Part shown: piece by piece, positions 1-13,199 of the stretch
Layout: each line of letters opens with the position of its first letter
How positions within the stretch are numbered: position 1 is the stretch's first letter
Assembly: GCF_000247815.1 (NCBI RefSeq)
Contig: NC_021673.1
Location: forward strand, 37,775,102-37,839,101
Length of the DNA: 64,000 nt
Reading direction: 5' to 3'
Origin: Ficedula albicollis
Taxonomy: Eukaryota > Chordata > Aves > Passeriformes > Muscicapidae
Position numbers and translations under genes: made by a program
The notes under the pieces: generated by a model
Told to the model about the DNA's origin: nothing
Databases searched by the model: none
The model's input: the letters and a program-made list of their open reading frames with translations, nothing else

Positions 1-845
1 TTCTGGATTTAGTATAGTCAACACTTTCACACAGGGTACATAAAGATGTTTTAAATAAAGCAAAATTGAATTCAGTGTGTTAAATATGTCCTTTTATCAA
101 TCAAACAAAAAAATAAAAATGAAATAATTTTTCATGCATGCCTGCATAAAAAATCATGGCCTGAAATTAGTACTTAGTAATAAACTATTTATTCTCATTT
201 GCAGTAGAGCTATTAACTCTTTTTCTCTATCATCCTCCAGGAATAAGAACTAAAAAATGAATAATGTCTACAGAATTTGGCTCATAGCATGTAACAGTAG
301 TAACAATATTTATTAAAGAAGCAAAATGTAAATTCTCCAATTTATCCAAGAGTTAATCTTTCAGCTCTTTGCCCTCTGATAAGCATCTGAAGTATTTGGG
401 AACTTAAGAGCACAATCCCGGGGGCAGATGGAAGTCCTGAGTGTGAGTATACCACAACTGGGCAAAAAGAAATCTACTGCAAGGTCAGCTGGTGAAGGGG
501 TACAAACATACAAACTGATTAATGCAAGATAGAGCATGTCTGTGAGAAGATGCCTAGTTTAACCTGTAGTTTGAGCTGTTTCTAAAAAAGGAGCCTTAAC
601 CAAGCACTACCTTCACATCGCAGATAGAAAGGATAATACAAAATGTGACTTGAGTTTGTTTAGTGGTAAAGGGGAAGATGGCGCCTTATCTGGAACGTCA
701 GAGTTAAGGCGTCTCTGCCCTACCTCATCCCACATTGCATTCTATACACGATGCCTCGTGACTGCACGCTACGGGCACTATCTCACATCTGCGGTAGAAT
801 ATACACTTCCCCTACCATTCATATGTGGTAACAAGAGTTTTGTAG

Positions 846-896
846 AGGATTCAGTACTTACTTTCTGAGATTATACATCTCAGAGTGCTGAATCCT
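846..896. repeat. Imperfect 51-nt hairpin
   Basis: Two arms pair as an outer stem of about 11 bp (GGATTCAG at 847 against CTGAATCC ending at 895, with one T/C mismatch further in) and an inner stem of 8 bp (TCTGAGAT against ATCTCAGA). The inner stem closes a 5-nt loop, and a 6-nt bulge on the left arm separates the two stems. It is shorter than a typical pre-microRNA. It could be a chance hairpin or the remnant of a small inverted-repeat element. Confidence 0.6.
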
Positions 897-1389
897 GGTT
901 CACACCAAGTTTGTGAAGAGGCTTGGAGCCTTACCCATGATTTACGAAGACTGCAGCCTACGCACACCTACAACTTACCCACACTTAGAGAGATCATAGA
1001 AATCTGAGTAGATGGCACGGTAACCTAAATATGTAGCACCTGGGGTTTTGCACGTTTTCTCAGGCACTTTTAACTCTGCTTCTGTAGACACTTTTTGCTC
1101 TTCTACAGATTGGCTGACCAACATGTGCATAAAACTGTGAGATGTGCTTATCGTTTGCATCAAGACCAGTATCTCCCACACACACCTACATAACTAGCAA
1201 TGACCTACATAAATCCTCACATAAGTTGCTTTAAATTGCATGTGTCAAGCTGCAGGTGTTTCTGCACTAGTTAATATTGGGCTTTTATTCAACAAAGCTT
1301 TTGGTTTTCCTGATTCTTTCACTTCAGAAAACTTGATGTAAAGTGTCTCTATGATTTTGCAGAAATTAGTGTTTTGTAGTCCACTATTT

Positions 1390-1461
1390 TTTATGGAAGT
1401 TGAGAATGTACCAGTTGCTGTCTCTATGATTTTATGGAAGTTGAGAATGTACCAGTTGCTG
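1390..1461. repeat. Tandem duplication, 31-bp unit, period 41
   Basis: A 31-bp unit starting TTTATGGAAG occurs at 1390-1420 and again at 1431-1461. The 10 bases between the copies, TCTCTATGAT, are also present upstream at about 1345, so the local history may involve more than one duplication step. Confidence 0.9.
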
Positions 1462-2187
1462 ATGGTGTAGTAGCATGCCTTAATTGTTTTCAAATAAAAT
1501 TGGGGGCTGATAATCCCTGCCAAAAAAATTTTTCACTACTACCTCTCTTAAGAATTTAATTACAGAGACGAGAAGTTCAGTGCTGGAGTTTCTGTGAAAA
1601 TAGCTCTAGATCGCAGCTCAAAGTGATTTTTGAATTTCGTTTTCTAAAGGAATTTCTTTTATATAGTTAGTTGTTAAAATGATAAGCATTTTATTAGTTC
1701 TTTCATAAACCACTCTGTTTTCAGAAGTGCTCTTTTAGTGCCTGTGTAAATGTTGGCTGCCTAGGTCTGCTTTTGACTTGCATAGCCTGAGTGGGCACAC
1801 TAGGTGATAGATTATGAAAAGGCCTAAAGAATGTAAAAAACACCTTTCTAAGAGCAAAAATATTTTTTTTTTAAACTTGTCTCACTCTCAGGCAATCTGT
1901 GTGTTCTAAAGGTAGGAATGACCAAAGTAAACTCCACCTATTGATGGGCTTGAAAATATTTCAGATAATATTTTTTCAGGTGTGCTGATTAAAAGTAAAA
2001 ATCCAGCATATTTCAGTTTTGTTCCCTGAGTCTGATCTTGAGTACTAATGAATTCTCATCGTATACTCAGGTTCACATTATAGCACTGATTTTTATCATG
2101 GACTTAATGGAGTTGGGAGCAAAAGTACAGCTGTCCTGAGTCAGATGATAACAAAAGAGCTTAAAAGTGAATGCAAATATTATTTCC

Positions 2188-2339
2188 ATTCATGAATTTT
2201 CAGTTTCCTGCTAAACAAAAAAAAGAATAACAGCTTGGGCCTAGTCCATCCCTCTTAAAATTCATTCATGGATTTTCAGTTTCCTGCTAAACAAAAAAAA
2301 AGAATAACAGCTTGGGCCTAGTCCGTCCCTCTTAAAATC
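2188..2339. repeat. Tandem duplication, period 76
   Basis: Two adjacent copies (2188-2263 and 2264-2339) differ by a few changes: A/G after CATG, one extra A in the A-run, and A/G in GTCCATCC versus GTCCGTCC. These differences indicate a real, somewhat aged duplication. Confidence 0.95.
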
Positions 2340-5300
2340 AACTGGAGTTTGGACCCTAGAGTCTATTTTAGCGGTTTATATTATGTGAAATGAAATATGA
2401 TAGACAGTAAAATTATCCTTCCTGATGAAACACTCATAAAAAATTTCTTTCAACGAAAGGGAGAGATGAGAAAGGAACAGGAATTTCTGTGCTTGCTGTG
2501 CACTGGAGTGTTTTTTTATTTAAAATTTTTTCTTGTTTAGAGGTCAAAAATGTCACTCTATCATTGCCTTGTATATCAAGCAGGAGACCCTTAGACATCT
2601 GTCTTCTGATGGACCCTGAGCACAGCAGGAGACATATAGAGCCGTAAATTTGAATGTTCTCCATGAAAAATTTCACTTGTCCTAGTACTTCATCTCCTCT
2701 TTCTACCAAAATATTGCATTTTCTCTTCCAATAAAGATGTTTTATAATGGCAATAAGGGGCTGTAACTCTAGAAGGTGGTATTGCTCATATTTTCTTTGT
2801 GTCATGCAGCTCCCTCTGCATTATGATAGCATATGTTACCTCTCTGTCATGAGTTACTGGCTAAGTGCAGCACATTTTTATCTATATTTAGAAAACAACT
2901 TTCTTCTCTCACAAAAAACCTATGAGCAATGCTAGGCTGGCCATATTGCATAATGGTTTCTCTGCTATGTAAAATAATTGTATGTGGCAATTCCTACTTG
3001 GGTTTTGCTTCCTAAATCCTTAGTTGGCAAATATAATGCTTAAATTCTATAGGCATTTGAGGCATTTTGCCATACTCTGTTGAAATAACTATTCAGGCTG
3101 TCTTTGTACATATGAGATCTATAATAAGAAAATTTATTTTCAGTCCATGAGAAAAACTGCTGAGGTCAAATAATACCAGTTCCAGAAAAAAATAGAAACA
3201 TTAATTTCCAGTCACCAACTCCTCCACTCTTCCACAAATACTGAAAAAGGAACTATCAAAATGGCTTGTCCTTGATATTTTTAGAGCAACTTTTGTAATC
3301 CCACTGTAAAGAAGTTAAAGAAAATAGGTAAGGGCATAGTATTGATTTGCAGCAGTAAAAGTCCTACAAATTCTGAGTTTGTGTTCTGTGTTGGATACAA
3401 TACTGAAACTGGCAAATTTTATGTAGAGTATTATGTATTTTCTAAATATAAGGGCTCTGCACAGACAACATGTGTGTGTTTATGTATTATCAGATGACTT
3501 TAGGTAGGTTTTAGATAAGCTCCAAAGAGTGAAGACAGGAAGAAATCTTCTTCCCATTCCATCTTGAATGAGGATTCTAGCTTATGTATCTACCTGGAAC
3601 ATAAATATACCAGCTTCACTATGTTCAGTGTGACCATGGCCATACTTTTTGTCCTGTCTGCACATGTATTTGTCCTTACAGCTTGTGTCAGAACTGCAAC
3701 TTTGTGAGGTCCTCTGAGTAGAGAATTTTTAAAAGTAATTTTGAAGCTGAAAAATGTAATAAACCATATAAATTAAAAGCATGAATTACAGTGAACTTCA
3801 GGCAATAATAACTAATTTCAGAGATCTAGAAAACAGAGCAAGGATTTTTACCATGGAAAAGATGTTCTCATCTCAACAGTGGGAATTAATTTTAAATTTT
3901 CTGGATGCAAAGGAAAATCAAAAGTCTATTCAGAGAGAGATGATACAAATATGTAGCTAAAAAGAAGGGTTTTCTTATTTCAAAGGAGACTTCTGGATAC
4001 AGAGAGAACAAGCAATGGAAAACCTACTGGCTGTTTAATTATGAAACCGAGCAATTAATGGAGATCGCAGATATTGCACAGTAAGACAAGGTAGGTTTCT
4101 GATTAAGCACACTTGGATTTGAATTAATGGCTGGAAACAAGACAGAAGCAAAAAAACATTAAGCTGTTTCTCACAACCTAAAACTCTATGAAACATAATG
4201 CATGTGTGATGCGCCTGTAATTTCTGGAAGTAGTGACAGAAATGTAATAGGAAAGCATACTCTCAATCTTTCAGACTACTAGTAAACCAGAGTAATCTTA
4301 TTTTGTGAGTAGAAACATCATAAAGAACAGAACAGTAACTTTTTTAACAGTCTGTTAAGCTTGACTGGTCAAACACAAGACAAAAGTGAAAGCAGGGCTG
4401 GACATGATGCAGTGGTAATTAATGAGTTCATGGAGAGATCAGCTTTTAATTCAAGTCCTGACAATATGCCACTGTTAAAAGATAAATAATAGCAAAAATT
4501 ATGTGACCTGGCTTGAATTTAGTGGTAGACTTGGTTATTAAGTAGTATTGACTTGTTATTGGTGCATAACATTTGCCAACGTTTTACATAATGTTTTACT
4601 GAAACCAAATGTCTTTAGTGATGTTCTTAGTAGTATTATATATGGCTACTGATTTATAGGTTCCCACTTTTTATATACATATCATTGGCTTCAGTACTTT
4701 TCTTGGAGAAAAAAAAATCAGATATTTGGAATTTAATAATCACAAATAATCTTTCTGTATCTACTGGAGAGGCCTTGAAAATCTGACTGCTTATAGATTG
4801 AACAGACAAGTGGCCATTCGGTTTTCAGAGGTCATTTGTAAATATGCAGTCTAGTATAAAAAGCACTATTAAGAAAAAAATCTCAGTTCTAAACCGCAGA
4901 TCTTTTCCATGACCATTAATTGTAATAAATGGGTTTTTTAAATCTATTTAAGAAAACAGAAAACCAGTTAAATTGCTGTAGTCCTTTTTTATGCTCATCC
5001 CCTTCCTTTTTAGTAGCAATTGTATGATACAAGAATTCTATTTCCATCCTAGCAGAAATGGCTTACAAGCACGATTATATTCCTGTATTTCTAGGTAGGC
5101 TTCCAAGACATATGATAACTTTAAAACCTGATACAGAGACAAATATCTTCTTTTTGTTTTGAAGTGATAAAGCTCATAAATTTATGTAAAGTGTAATAAA
5201 AAGGAAAAGTTGTTGCCATTATCATTAAAAGTAGATTTACCAGATTGAGCTGAACCAATTGCTTTTGACAGCCCAGAGGATATTTATATTTTCAGTGAAC

Positions 5301-8300
5301 TTTTTATATCAATTTTTTATCACTAAACTATTTACTCTTGCTGGTTTAGCTAGATTTTGACTCCCTTGATTGTTCATATGGGAAGTAGAAGATGACGTTA
5401 TATTTGATTTTCATTACTCCAGTGAGTGTATACAGTTTGAGATGCTGAGTGTGATGCATTCTATTCATATCATATTACTTTAATTCCCTCTTATCCCTAA
5501 GTTTGTATTTTTATATTTTTATTAAAACGAAAAACCTTTCAAATAGGAAAAAAAAGCATTAAAAAATTGACACAAATATGAAGAAAGGAACTCTTAGCTT
5601 TTAGAAGATGCCTTTTTTGTTTAATGAATGGTATTGTCTTGATCCAACACACAATCAGTACTCCAAGTTTGTAATAACTGAAATGAAGTTCCATTGCTAA
5701 CCAAGCAGGCATCCCAGAGTAAGAAACTTAAAAGTGGATGCATATGCTAAACAGAATCTGAGCATACTGTAATACATTTTAAGCAGAGATTTTACAGACA
5801 TTTTTAACAAATTCTATTTGGCGGTATTCCATTTACTGTTCCATTTATTTTCCCTAAAGCTGTTTCTCACACGGAAGAGTCAGAGAAAGATATATATATA
5901 AAGATATCTATATATATAGACACATATACTAAAAATGCTTTCATAGTCATTCAATCAAAAGCTATAATAGTATGTGTGATTTTAAATGACCAGTGCAGCT
6001 GATTGGAAGATAAACTTCAAAGGCAATACAACCAGAAGAGCTGCATGCAAAACTATTCTGCCAGTCCTGCTGTGGGAGAATATGAGAATTTCTTTATACC
6101 AATTTCACAGGTGATTATATTATCATTATATCATCATTATACTCATCAGTTATATCTTCAAAAGTGATCATTGTTGACCAGTGACTTGCCATTAAAAAAA
6201 ATGAGATGAAAGAAAAGACAGAGCCCCTGAGAGAAAAATGTCTTCTTGTAAGCTCAGATAGGACTTTCAGCATTCAAAGAAAATCTGGATTTATTGGTTC
6301 ATACACAGGGAAACAACATAGCAACCTGAAAAATATGTGGTCTTTTCTGATGGAATGTACTGGAATTTGTCTGAGGAATACTGTTGGAGAAGGTTTCAGC
6401 TGGCATTTAGAGAGGTTTTCATACTATCCTCGCTAGAGGACGGTTGAGTCCTTGCTGATAACCCCATAATATTATGAGAGATGGATAGTAGGTGTTCTCT
6501 GGAAGAAACAGAACATAATTCTCTAGAGCAAGCTCTTGCAGTTATTCTATTATTTGTTAACTTGAATATCCAGAACAATCTATTCAAGCCACACATGCTA
6601 TGAACAGTTGCCAATTTCTTTGGAACTCATAATCTGCTTATGTTAAAGGAGAAGATATTATATACATATTTAATGTGGAAGGTCATCAGTGAAGACAGCT
6701 CAGACACACATACAGGAGGAATAACCTTTTATATATGTCTGCGATGACTGAGTGAAACACCAAGATGACTGTAGGAAATATTCATATGTGGATAACACCT
6801 TTTTGTGTGATGCTTCAGAAACTCATCTTCAGAGGGAGAATGAGGGAGACGAAAATCTGTTTTTAAGGCACTGGAAAAAAGTCTGTGGAAGATAGATGAA
6901 GGACTGAGCATAACACCTGAATGAAATAGCAGTGCTTGGTACAAGGAGAAAATCTATGTAAAACAGTATTTATAACCTGTAGGAGCAAACAAGAGTAAAA
7001 TTTTTGGTGAGATAAATGATTCCTACTTCAAGGAATGATACCCAATGTGAGCGATAGGAGAAGGATTATTTAGCCAGGGACAGATGTAAGGTTCAGAACA
7101 GGAAGTCAAGAAAATAACTTGCCATCTTTTATTCTTTATGTCATGCTTATGATGTTCTCATTCTTGATTGCTGAACATGTGTAGGTTACATTACAGCCCT
7201 TAAAAACATCCCTCTGTTATTTCTTGAGGGGACTGAAACTTTGTTTCTACTGTGCCAATGAGAAAGAATTTATGAGAAAATGATACTGTCTGCTAAGAAA
7301 ATTAATCCAATCCCTTCAGGACTGAGTAGAACAGAAGCAATCCTTTACAATAATCCAAGGTCTTGGCAATAATACTGGACCATATGAAGTCCAGACTGGA
7401 CATGTGGAGTGCAGGATCAATCTGCATGGCTTTTGAGAACATACATGTTTCTGTACTGGGGTTAAACATCAGCAATAACAAAATGAACATTCAGAAAGGA
7501 AGACTGATGGGCTGAGTGTCCTCTACCTCTTTACAAAAGGAAAAAAAAATGGTGACAGAAGAAAACAAAATCCTCTTTACTTAATGTGGACCTCTGTCTC
7601 TGGTGTGCAAGTCCTTCGTGTCCAAAGATAATTAGCACTTTATAATGCTAATTATTATAATTATGTCTGAGAAAAAAATCATTAAGGGGTAGGGCTGTTC
7701 AATGATTTTCAATTGCCCCCTCTATTAAAAAATAAGGTCATTGTTTGATTAGCTAGTTTTAGAAGCTAGAAGATGGAAACTGTGTTACAGAAAATCCTTT
7801 GACTGTTTAGTTTCTCATCTAAGATATTTGCTAAATACTTTAATAAGAAAAAAAATAATACGACTGTCGTAAAACATGACTGTCATAAAATTACCTCAAA
7901 ATTTCTGGCTACATGCTACCAATATATATAATTAAAAACGTATTTATTTTAATAATTTTTTGGAATAGGAATGTGAATCCAGTACTGAAAGTAGCTAAAG
8001 GAAGTCATCTTATAACTTCTTCTGTCACATATTTATTAGAAATACCAAGGGTAGTAGCTGAAAATTGAAAAGCATATATTGTAGAACATTAATAGGAAAT
8101 TTACATTTGGACCAAAAGTAAAAAATTCAAACTGGAACATTCTACTGGGAGTGAAAACAACCAGCTGGATAGAAATTCTTGTTTTCTACCCCCACTCAAT
8201 CAGCTTAAAATTTGTACAAGTATAGTTTAGTTATTAAAAACTGTAAGTTTCAAAACATATTCTTTATGCACTCGAAGCACTCGAGAATTAACATTATGAC

Positions 8301-8380
8301 CAGTACTTAAACTGTGAGTGATGTCATGTTATGTTTTTTGCTGAATGTAGTGAATTCATTCCACTGCAAACCTAGAAAAT

Positions 8381-8488
8381 GAAATTAGTTGTTAAGACAT
8401 AACACAGTCGAATCAGGTAGACATAGGGGCGTGAAATTAGTTGTTAAGACATCTTTATAACACAGTCGAATCAGGTAGACATAGGGGC
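8381..8488. repeat. Tandem duplication, period about 52
   Basis: A unit starting GAAATTAGTTGTTAAGACAT and ending GACATAGGGGC occurs at 8381-8430 and 8433-8488. The second copy has a 6-bp difference (CTTTAT) after the AAGACAT motif. Confidence 0.93.
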
Positions 8489-10054
8489 TAAAAGGAAGTA
8501 CATTTCACTAATTTTGCAAATTCAGATTCTAGAATTGAACTGAAATTAAAATATTAACTAAAATCTAGCTTCTGTTCATGATGAAGCATCATCTTTTCTC
8601 AGAATTGGGCTGATATATCATGTTGTCTTAAGTATTTGAGGGTAGGGAAGATATGACTTCTGACATGTGCCTTAACTAATTTTGTGACAAAAGTAGTTTA
8701 ACTATTAATGTTCCTTGTACCATAACAAAAAAGGCTGATAATTTTCCCAGATAAAACTGTGTTGTGAAAACTCAGAAACATCCTGATGGAATTCTCCAAT
8801 ATCTAGAGAACAAGAACAAACTACTTTTGCAGACTTGTTTTAAAGTGGAACCTAAGCTGAATTGAAATGCTTTTGCACTCTGGATCATACACTTCCCGAT
8901 AGCTCTAGAAATGGCCCAGATTAGAAAAAAAAAGCCCAAAAAAACCAAAGTAAGTTATTCAGGAGGAAAATATTTCCCTCCCAAGGTTGTGAAAAAGAAA
9001 GATCCTCACTGATGTCTCCAGAAGGAAATTAGCCCTTCACATATAATTTGACATATTAAAAGGAAAAGCTTCCCAGGAGGAAGCAAGATATTTGTTGCAT
9101 AGATTGAATTCTTTGAAAGGGAAAGGCTTGAATGAATTTTGAAATGGCCACTTCAAGTTTTCAGAAGATTGGGACTGACAAAAGAAGAAATATAATGAAA
9201 AAAACCCCACTAATATAAAATACAATAATCTATTACGGCTTTCCTAAACACCTGTGCAGATTTTTTTTTTCAGATGTAATGATAAAATATGATCCACTGC
9301 AGATGTGTGATAGTTCTAAAACAGAAAAAAAAGAGGAAGGAAACAAAACAACACTGGAGAACACTGGCTTAATTATTTCAGAAAACAGTTTAAGCAAAGT
9401 AAATATCAAGTTAATATATTGATAAAACTGATAAGCCTTATATTTTTATCCCCCCTCTCAGAATTTCCATTATTATAACTTCAGGCAACCATCAGAAATT
9501 CCATGTTGAAATCCATTTTAGTGAAGCACTCAAGCCTGTTCTTAATTTTGCAATCAAAAGAAAGTAATGGAATTACTTGCATGCTTAAAGTTAAGCACAC
9601 TCACAGGTACTTGCTCCATCCAGAGCAGCATCCCTTCATCCCTAATGAAATTGAAAGAGTCTTTTATGCCTAAAATAAAGATGCTGTACCTTTTATTAGT
9701 ACCATGTGGATACTGGGGTCAAAAGCTGATGTGAATGAATGAGGCAGTCAGGCATTCCAAATTGCCTAGACCTACCACTGACTCTAGGGTGCCTCAATTT
9801 TAAACACCAGTAGAATGTAAAACTAAGGATGTTTTTTGACTTAGCTCTTTTCTTGTTGTCCTTGTTTTGTCTTTGCCAGTGACCTTTGTTCACAATGCAC
9901 TACTCTACAGAAAGGGAGTAAGACCTCAGCCCAAGCACTCCAGTCATATGTGATATCAGCTGCCATCACAAAGATATTTGACAGGCAGCAGCCTAAAGTC
10001 ATAAATTTTTAAAATTTCCATGACTTTCACCTAAGTTGAGTACCTAAATGATTA

Positions 10055-10167
10055 TGAAAAGGCCGTGTTGAATGGGTCTTGGAGAAATCTGGTCAAGTGG
10101 AAGATGCCCTGCCTATGGCAGTGGGGTTGAAACTGAGTGATCTTTAAAGTCTCTTCCAACCCAAGCC
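10055..10167 (+). mobile_element. CR1 LINE 3'-end fragment
   Basis: The sequence has the layout of the 3' untranslated end of avian CR1 retrotransposons: a GGCCGTGTTGAATGGG-type start, GGTCAAGTGGAAGATGCCCT, CCTATGGCAGTGGGGTTG, GATCTTTAAAGTCTCTTCC, then CCAACCCAAGCCATTCTATG. It is a 5'-truncated plus-strand copy, as is usual for CR1. The octamer array that follows directly is its expanded 3' terminal repeat. Confidence 0.85.
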
Positions 10168-10454
10168 ATTCTATGATTCTATGATTCTATGATTCTATGA
10201 TTCTATGATTCTATGATTCTATGATTCTATGATTCTATGATTCTATGATTCTATGATTCTATGATTCTATGATTCTATGATTCTATGATTCTATGATTCT
10301 ATGATTCTATGATTCTATGATTCTATGATTCTATGATTCTATGATTCTATGATTCTATGATTCTATGATTCTATGATTCTATGATTCTATGATTCTATGA
10401 TTCTATGATTCTATGATTCTATGATTCTATGATTCTATGATTCTATGATTCTAT
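10168..10454 (+). repeat. (ATTCTATG)n octamer microsatellite, about 36 copies
   Basis: About 287 bp of perfect ATTCTATG repeats abut the CR1 3' end. CR1 elements normally finish with two to four copies of an 8-bp ATTCTRTG-type repeat, so this is a large expansion of the CR1 tail. No interruption is visible until TATAACTG at the right edge. Confidence 0.97.
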
Positions 10455-10756
10455 AACTGTCATTCTTTGCATCAGAGAAGGAAGATGTACAAGATTGATT
10501 CCTTTTGATTAAATTATAGCCATGACAGGGACTAATCTCAGCGTTAAAGAGTGATTATGGACCACTGGTATTGATGAGATCATGAGGGTAAGCCTGCACC
10601 AATATTCAGATTTAGTGAGAGCCTTTTACATGAATGGTTCAGCTAAAAAGTTGATGATAATGTTACTTGTTTGCTTGTGAAGAGATGAAAGGGGTTTCTC
10701 GATCCAAAGAGCCTAAGGAATCTGTTCCAGTACAGACAGGTTTTAGTATGCAATCA

Positions 10757-10990
10757 CTGAATCACAGAATGGTTGAAATTGTCAGGCACCTCTGGTGGTC
10801 ATCGTCCAACACCCCACTCAAGGTGGGTCGCATAGAGCCAGTTACCCAGGAATGTGTCTAGATGGGGTTTTTTAAAAATCTTCTAGGAAGGAGACACCAC
10901 AACCTCTTTGTAACACTTGTTGCAGAGTTCAGTCACCCTCACAGTAAAAAAGCACCTCCTTGTGTTTATGGTGCCTCTTGCGCTTAATCA
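10757..10990 (-). mobile_element. CR1 LINE 3'-end fragment, minus orientation
   Basis: The plus strand reads as the reverse complement of a CR1 3' end: GAATCACAGAATGGTTGAA, then CGTCCAACACCCCACTCAAG, GAAGGAGACACCACAACCTC, GTTCAGTCACCCTCACAGTA and AGCACCTCCTTGTG. The element is 5'-truncated and diverged. It lies 300 bp from the octamer-tailed copy and has the opposite orientation. Confidence 0.8.
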
Positions 10991-13199
10991 TCCTTGTGAC
11001 CTTTCATTGAACTTCACAGAATGAATAGAGTTTCTGTTGATGGAAATATTGGCACTTTTACGTGCCACAAAGGAGAACAAAAAGTAGGCTTTCGAAAGAA
11101 ATGTCCCTGTGCTTTGCTGGAAAGTAGTGAACTCCAAGGCATGATTGGAAAGAGCTATTTCACACCTGAACTGAGTTCTGGGAAACATATAATTCAGTCA
11201 TAATCAGCTGTCTTTTATTGGAAATATGATGTAGATGACATAGCCAATTGTTTATAGCATCTTCTATTTGAGTCAAGGTTCTGACCACTATTATGATCAC
11301 TATTACTCAATAAGTAAAGGACTACATAAAGAGGTAAGAACTTCTAATACAGGCAGATGGTAGCTAGACTGTAGAAAATATTGCTTATTAATTTTTCTTC
11401 CTTTGCTTCATACAGTGATTCTGCTATTGCAGGCTGGATGCCAGTAATTCAGGGTGTTGAGACATGGGACTAATACAAAATGTGTTCAGTTTATAGTTGG
11501 GCTAAAATAGAAGCAAAGTTGAAAACAAGCAGAGTTGAAGTCAGGCAGTTTCAACTTTATAAACTTCCTTGCACTAGTTTAGAAATATTACTTGTGATGA
11601 AGCAAATCTGTTGGTTCTGGTGGGTGTAGAGCCCCCAGTGCAAGCTGTGAGATCTCTAGCCCGAAGAATCAATAAATCTTCTAATTGTGTCATGTCATGA
11701 CTGTGATTTAGACTGCAATATATTCTGTGATTTGTTTAATAAACTTGCAAGCTTAAATACCATGCTTTTGTGGGATGCTCCCCTGGGATTCATCCTTAAG
11801 GTTGCCCGAATGTATCTCCTCTTCCAGTGACCTACGTAGGAAGTGACATGAGACATGTGGTGGTTTAATTAGCAAAATGTTGGCATCAGATTAATAAAGA
11901 AGAGAATATCCTTTTCTAGAGTTTCTGTTTCATATAAATATCTCTCCCAGAGCTCTGGTTCCATATGGCAATTAGAAGTACTTGTTAACACAGTTGTTTA
12001 GGTATGTGAATAATGAAGGTGAATTTTCTCCAAGACTGAATGAAATAAGGATGGACAGAGTTGTTCAGATGGAAACTAAACTCATCAATCCAATATTCAT
12101 CATCCAGATAAATATTCACTGAAATTTTTTTTAATCTCAAACTTATATTGGAAGCTTCTAATATTCCCATTTCTGGTTAGATTTTTTAAATTATAATTAC
12201 TATTTTAAATTAGTTTCTATTTATTTTTGCCCTGCTAAGGCTTACTTGAAAATAAAAGTCATTATTCCATGAAAAAAATTACCATCTCAAAGAAACACTC
12301 ATATAGGAAAGGGAAATTTTATTATCTGCATGAGTATAGTTTTTAAATACAGTGAAACACTGGGTTCTGAATTAAACAAACCCACAAACAATAACTATAG
12401 TCATTCATTCAATTGAATTGCCTTCTAACTTGGGAACACCTATCAGAAGAGAAATAAAAATCTTGAATTTTCATTCAATTGAATTGCCTTCTAACTTAGG
12501 AACACCCATCAGAAGAGAAATAAAAATCTTGAATTTACATATATTCAGAATCCTTCAAAGATTCTTTCAGTCTTCCCATTGTTAGAGAGGTGAATTGCAG
12601 AAGTCTGCATTTCATCCATAATATTCAATATTTGAATTAATGACAACAGAAGTCATAGAAATAATGAGACTGCACATTTATGCAAACTAGAACTGCAATT
12701 GAAAAATTATTTAGGGAAATCTCAGTGAAGAAAAACCTTGAATAAAGACTGTTTATGTATAATTTTTAAATTTTTCTCCTGATTAAAAAAAAAATTCTCC
12801 AGCTTTCTTAAGTCTAGGAATGTCCTGTCATGCTTTGTATAATTGACATTAAGATTGCAAGGATAAAGGAAAATTGGGGTAAAACTATGATGAAATTTTT
12901 CCATATTTTTATTGACCCAAAAGTGGAGTTTGGGAGTATCATGATCCTCACTGCATTAGGTTTTAAATTATCTTTTGCTCTTCCTTTGCTCATTTTAACT
13001 TCTTCTTGAAAGACAGAAAGAGTTCTGTTATTTGTATGTCTTCCAAAGAGCAACTTTTCTCAACAGAAAAAGAAGACCTTAAACAAATCAGAGACTAATC
13101 TTGACAAATAGACTAAATAGCCAGCCAGACAACTGAAAAAAAAAATCCTTTACTTTTCTCTGTCTCTATAAAAAGAGTTCTTAATTTCTTTGGATTCTG
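10991..13199. other. Unique non-coding DNA
   Basis: No gene is supported. Short overlapping open frames at about 11000-11200 on both strands have no recognisable domain. A patch at 11620-11830 looks weakly LTR-like and carries two AATAAA motifs within 80 bp (about 11669 and 11739), but no terminal repeats are visible. One tandem duplication lies at 12405. Confidence 0.6.
12405..12536. repeat. Tandem duplication, period 66
   Basis: Copies at 12405-12470 and 12471-12536 start TCATTCAATTGAATTGCC. They differ at two visible positions (TGGGAACACCT versus TAGGAACACCC). Confidence 0.95.

Larger units (their letters stand above)
1..10054. other. Unique AT-rich non-coding DNA
   Basis: I see no gene, RNA gene or recognisable transposon here. 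Open frames are under 125 codons and lack family motifs or a consistent exon structure. The stretch holds three short tandem duplications (1390, 2188 and 8381), a small hairpin at 846-896, and a short AT palindrome near 5889-5920. A locally CpG-richer patch at about 660-830 stands out from its surroundings but I cannot identify it. The block is likely intergenic or intronic. Confidence 0.7.

Noticed and set aside
11620..11830. Possible LTR with paired AATAAA motifs
   Set aside because: No terminal TG/CA ends, target duplication or second copy in the window could be found. The AATAAA words are common in AT-rich DNA.
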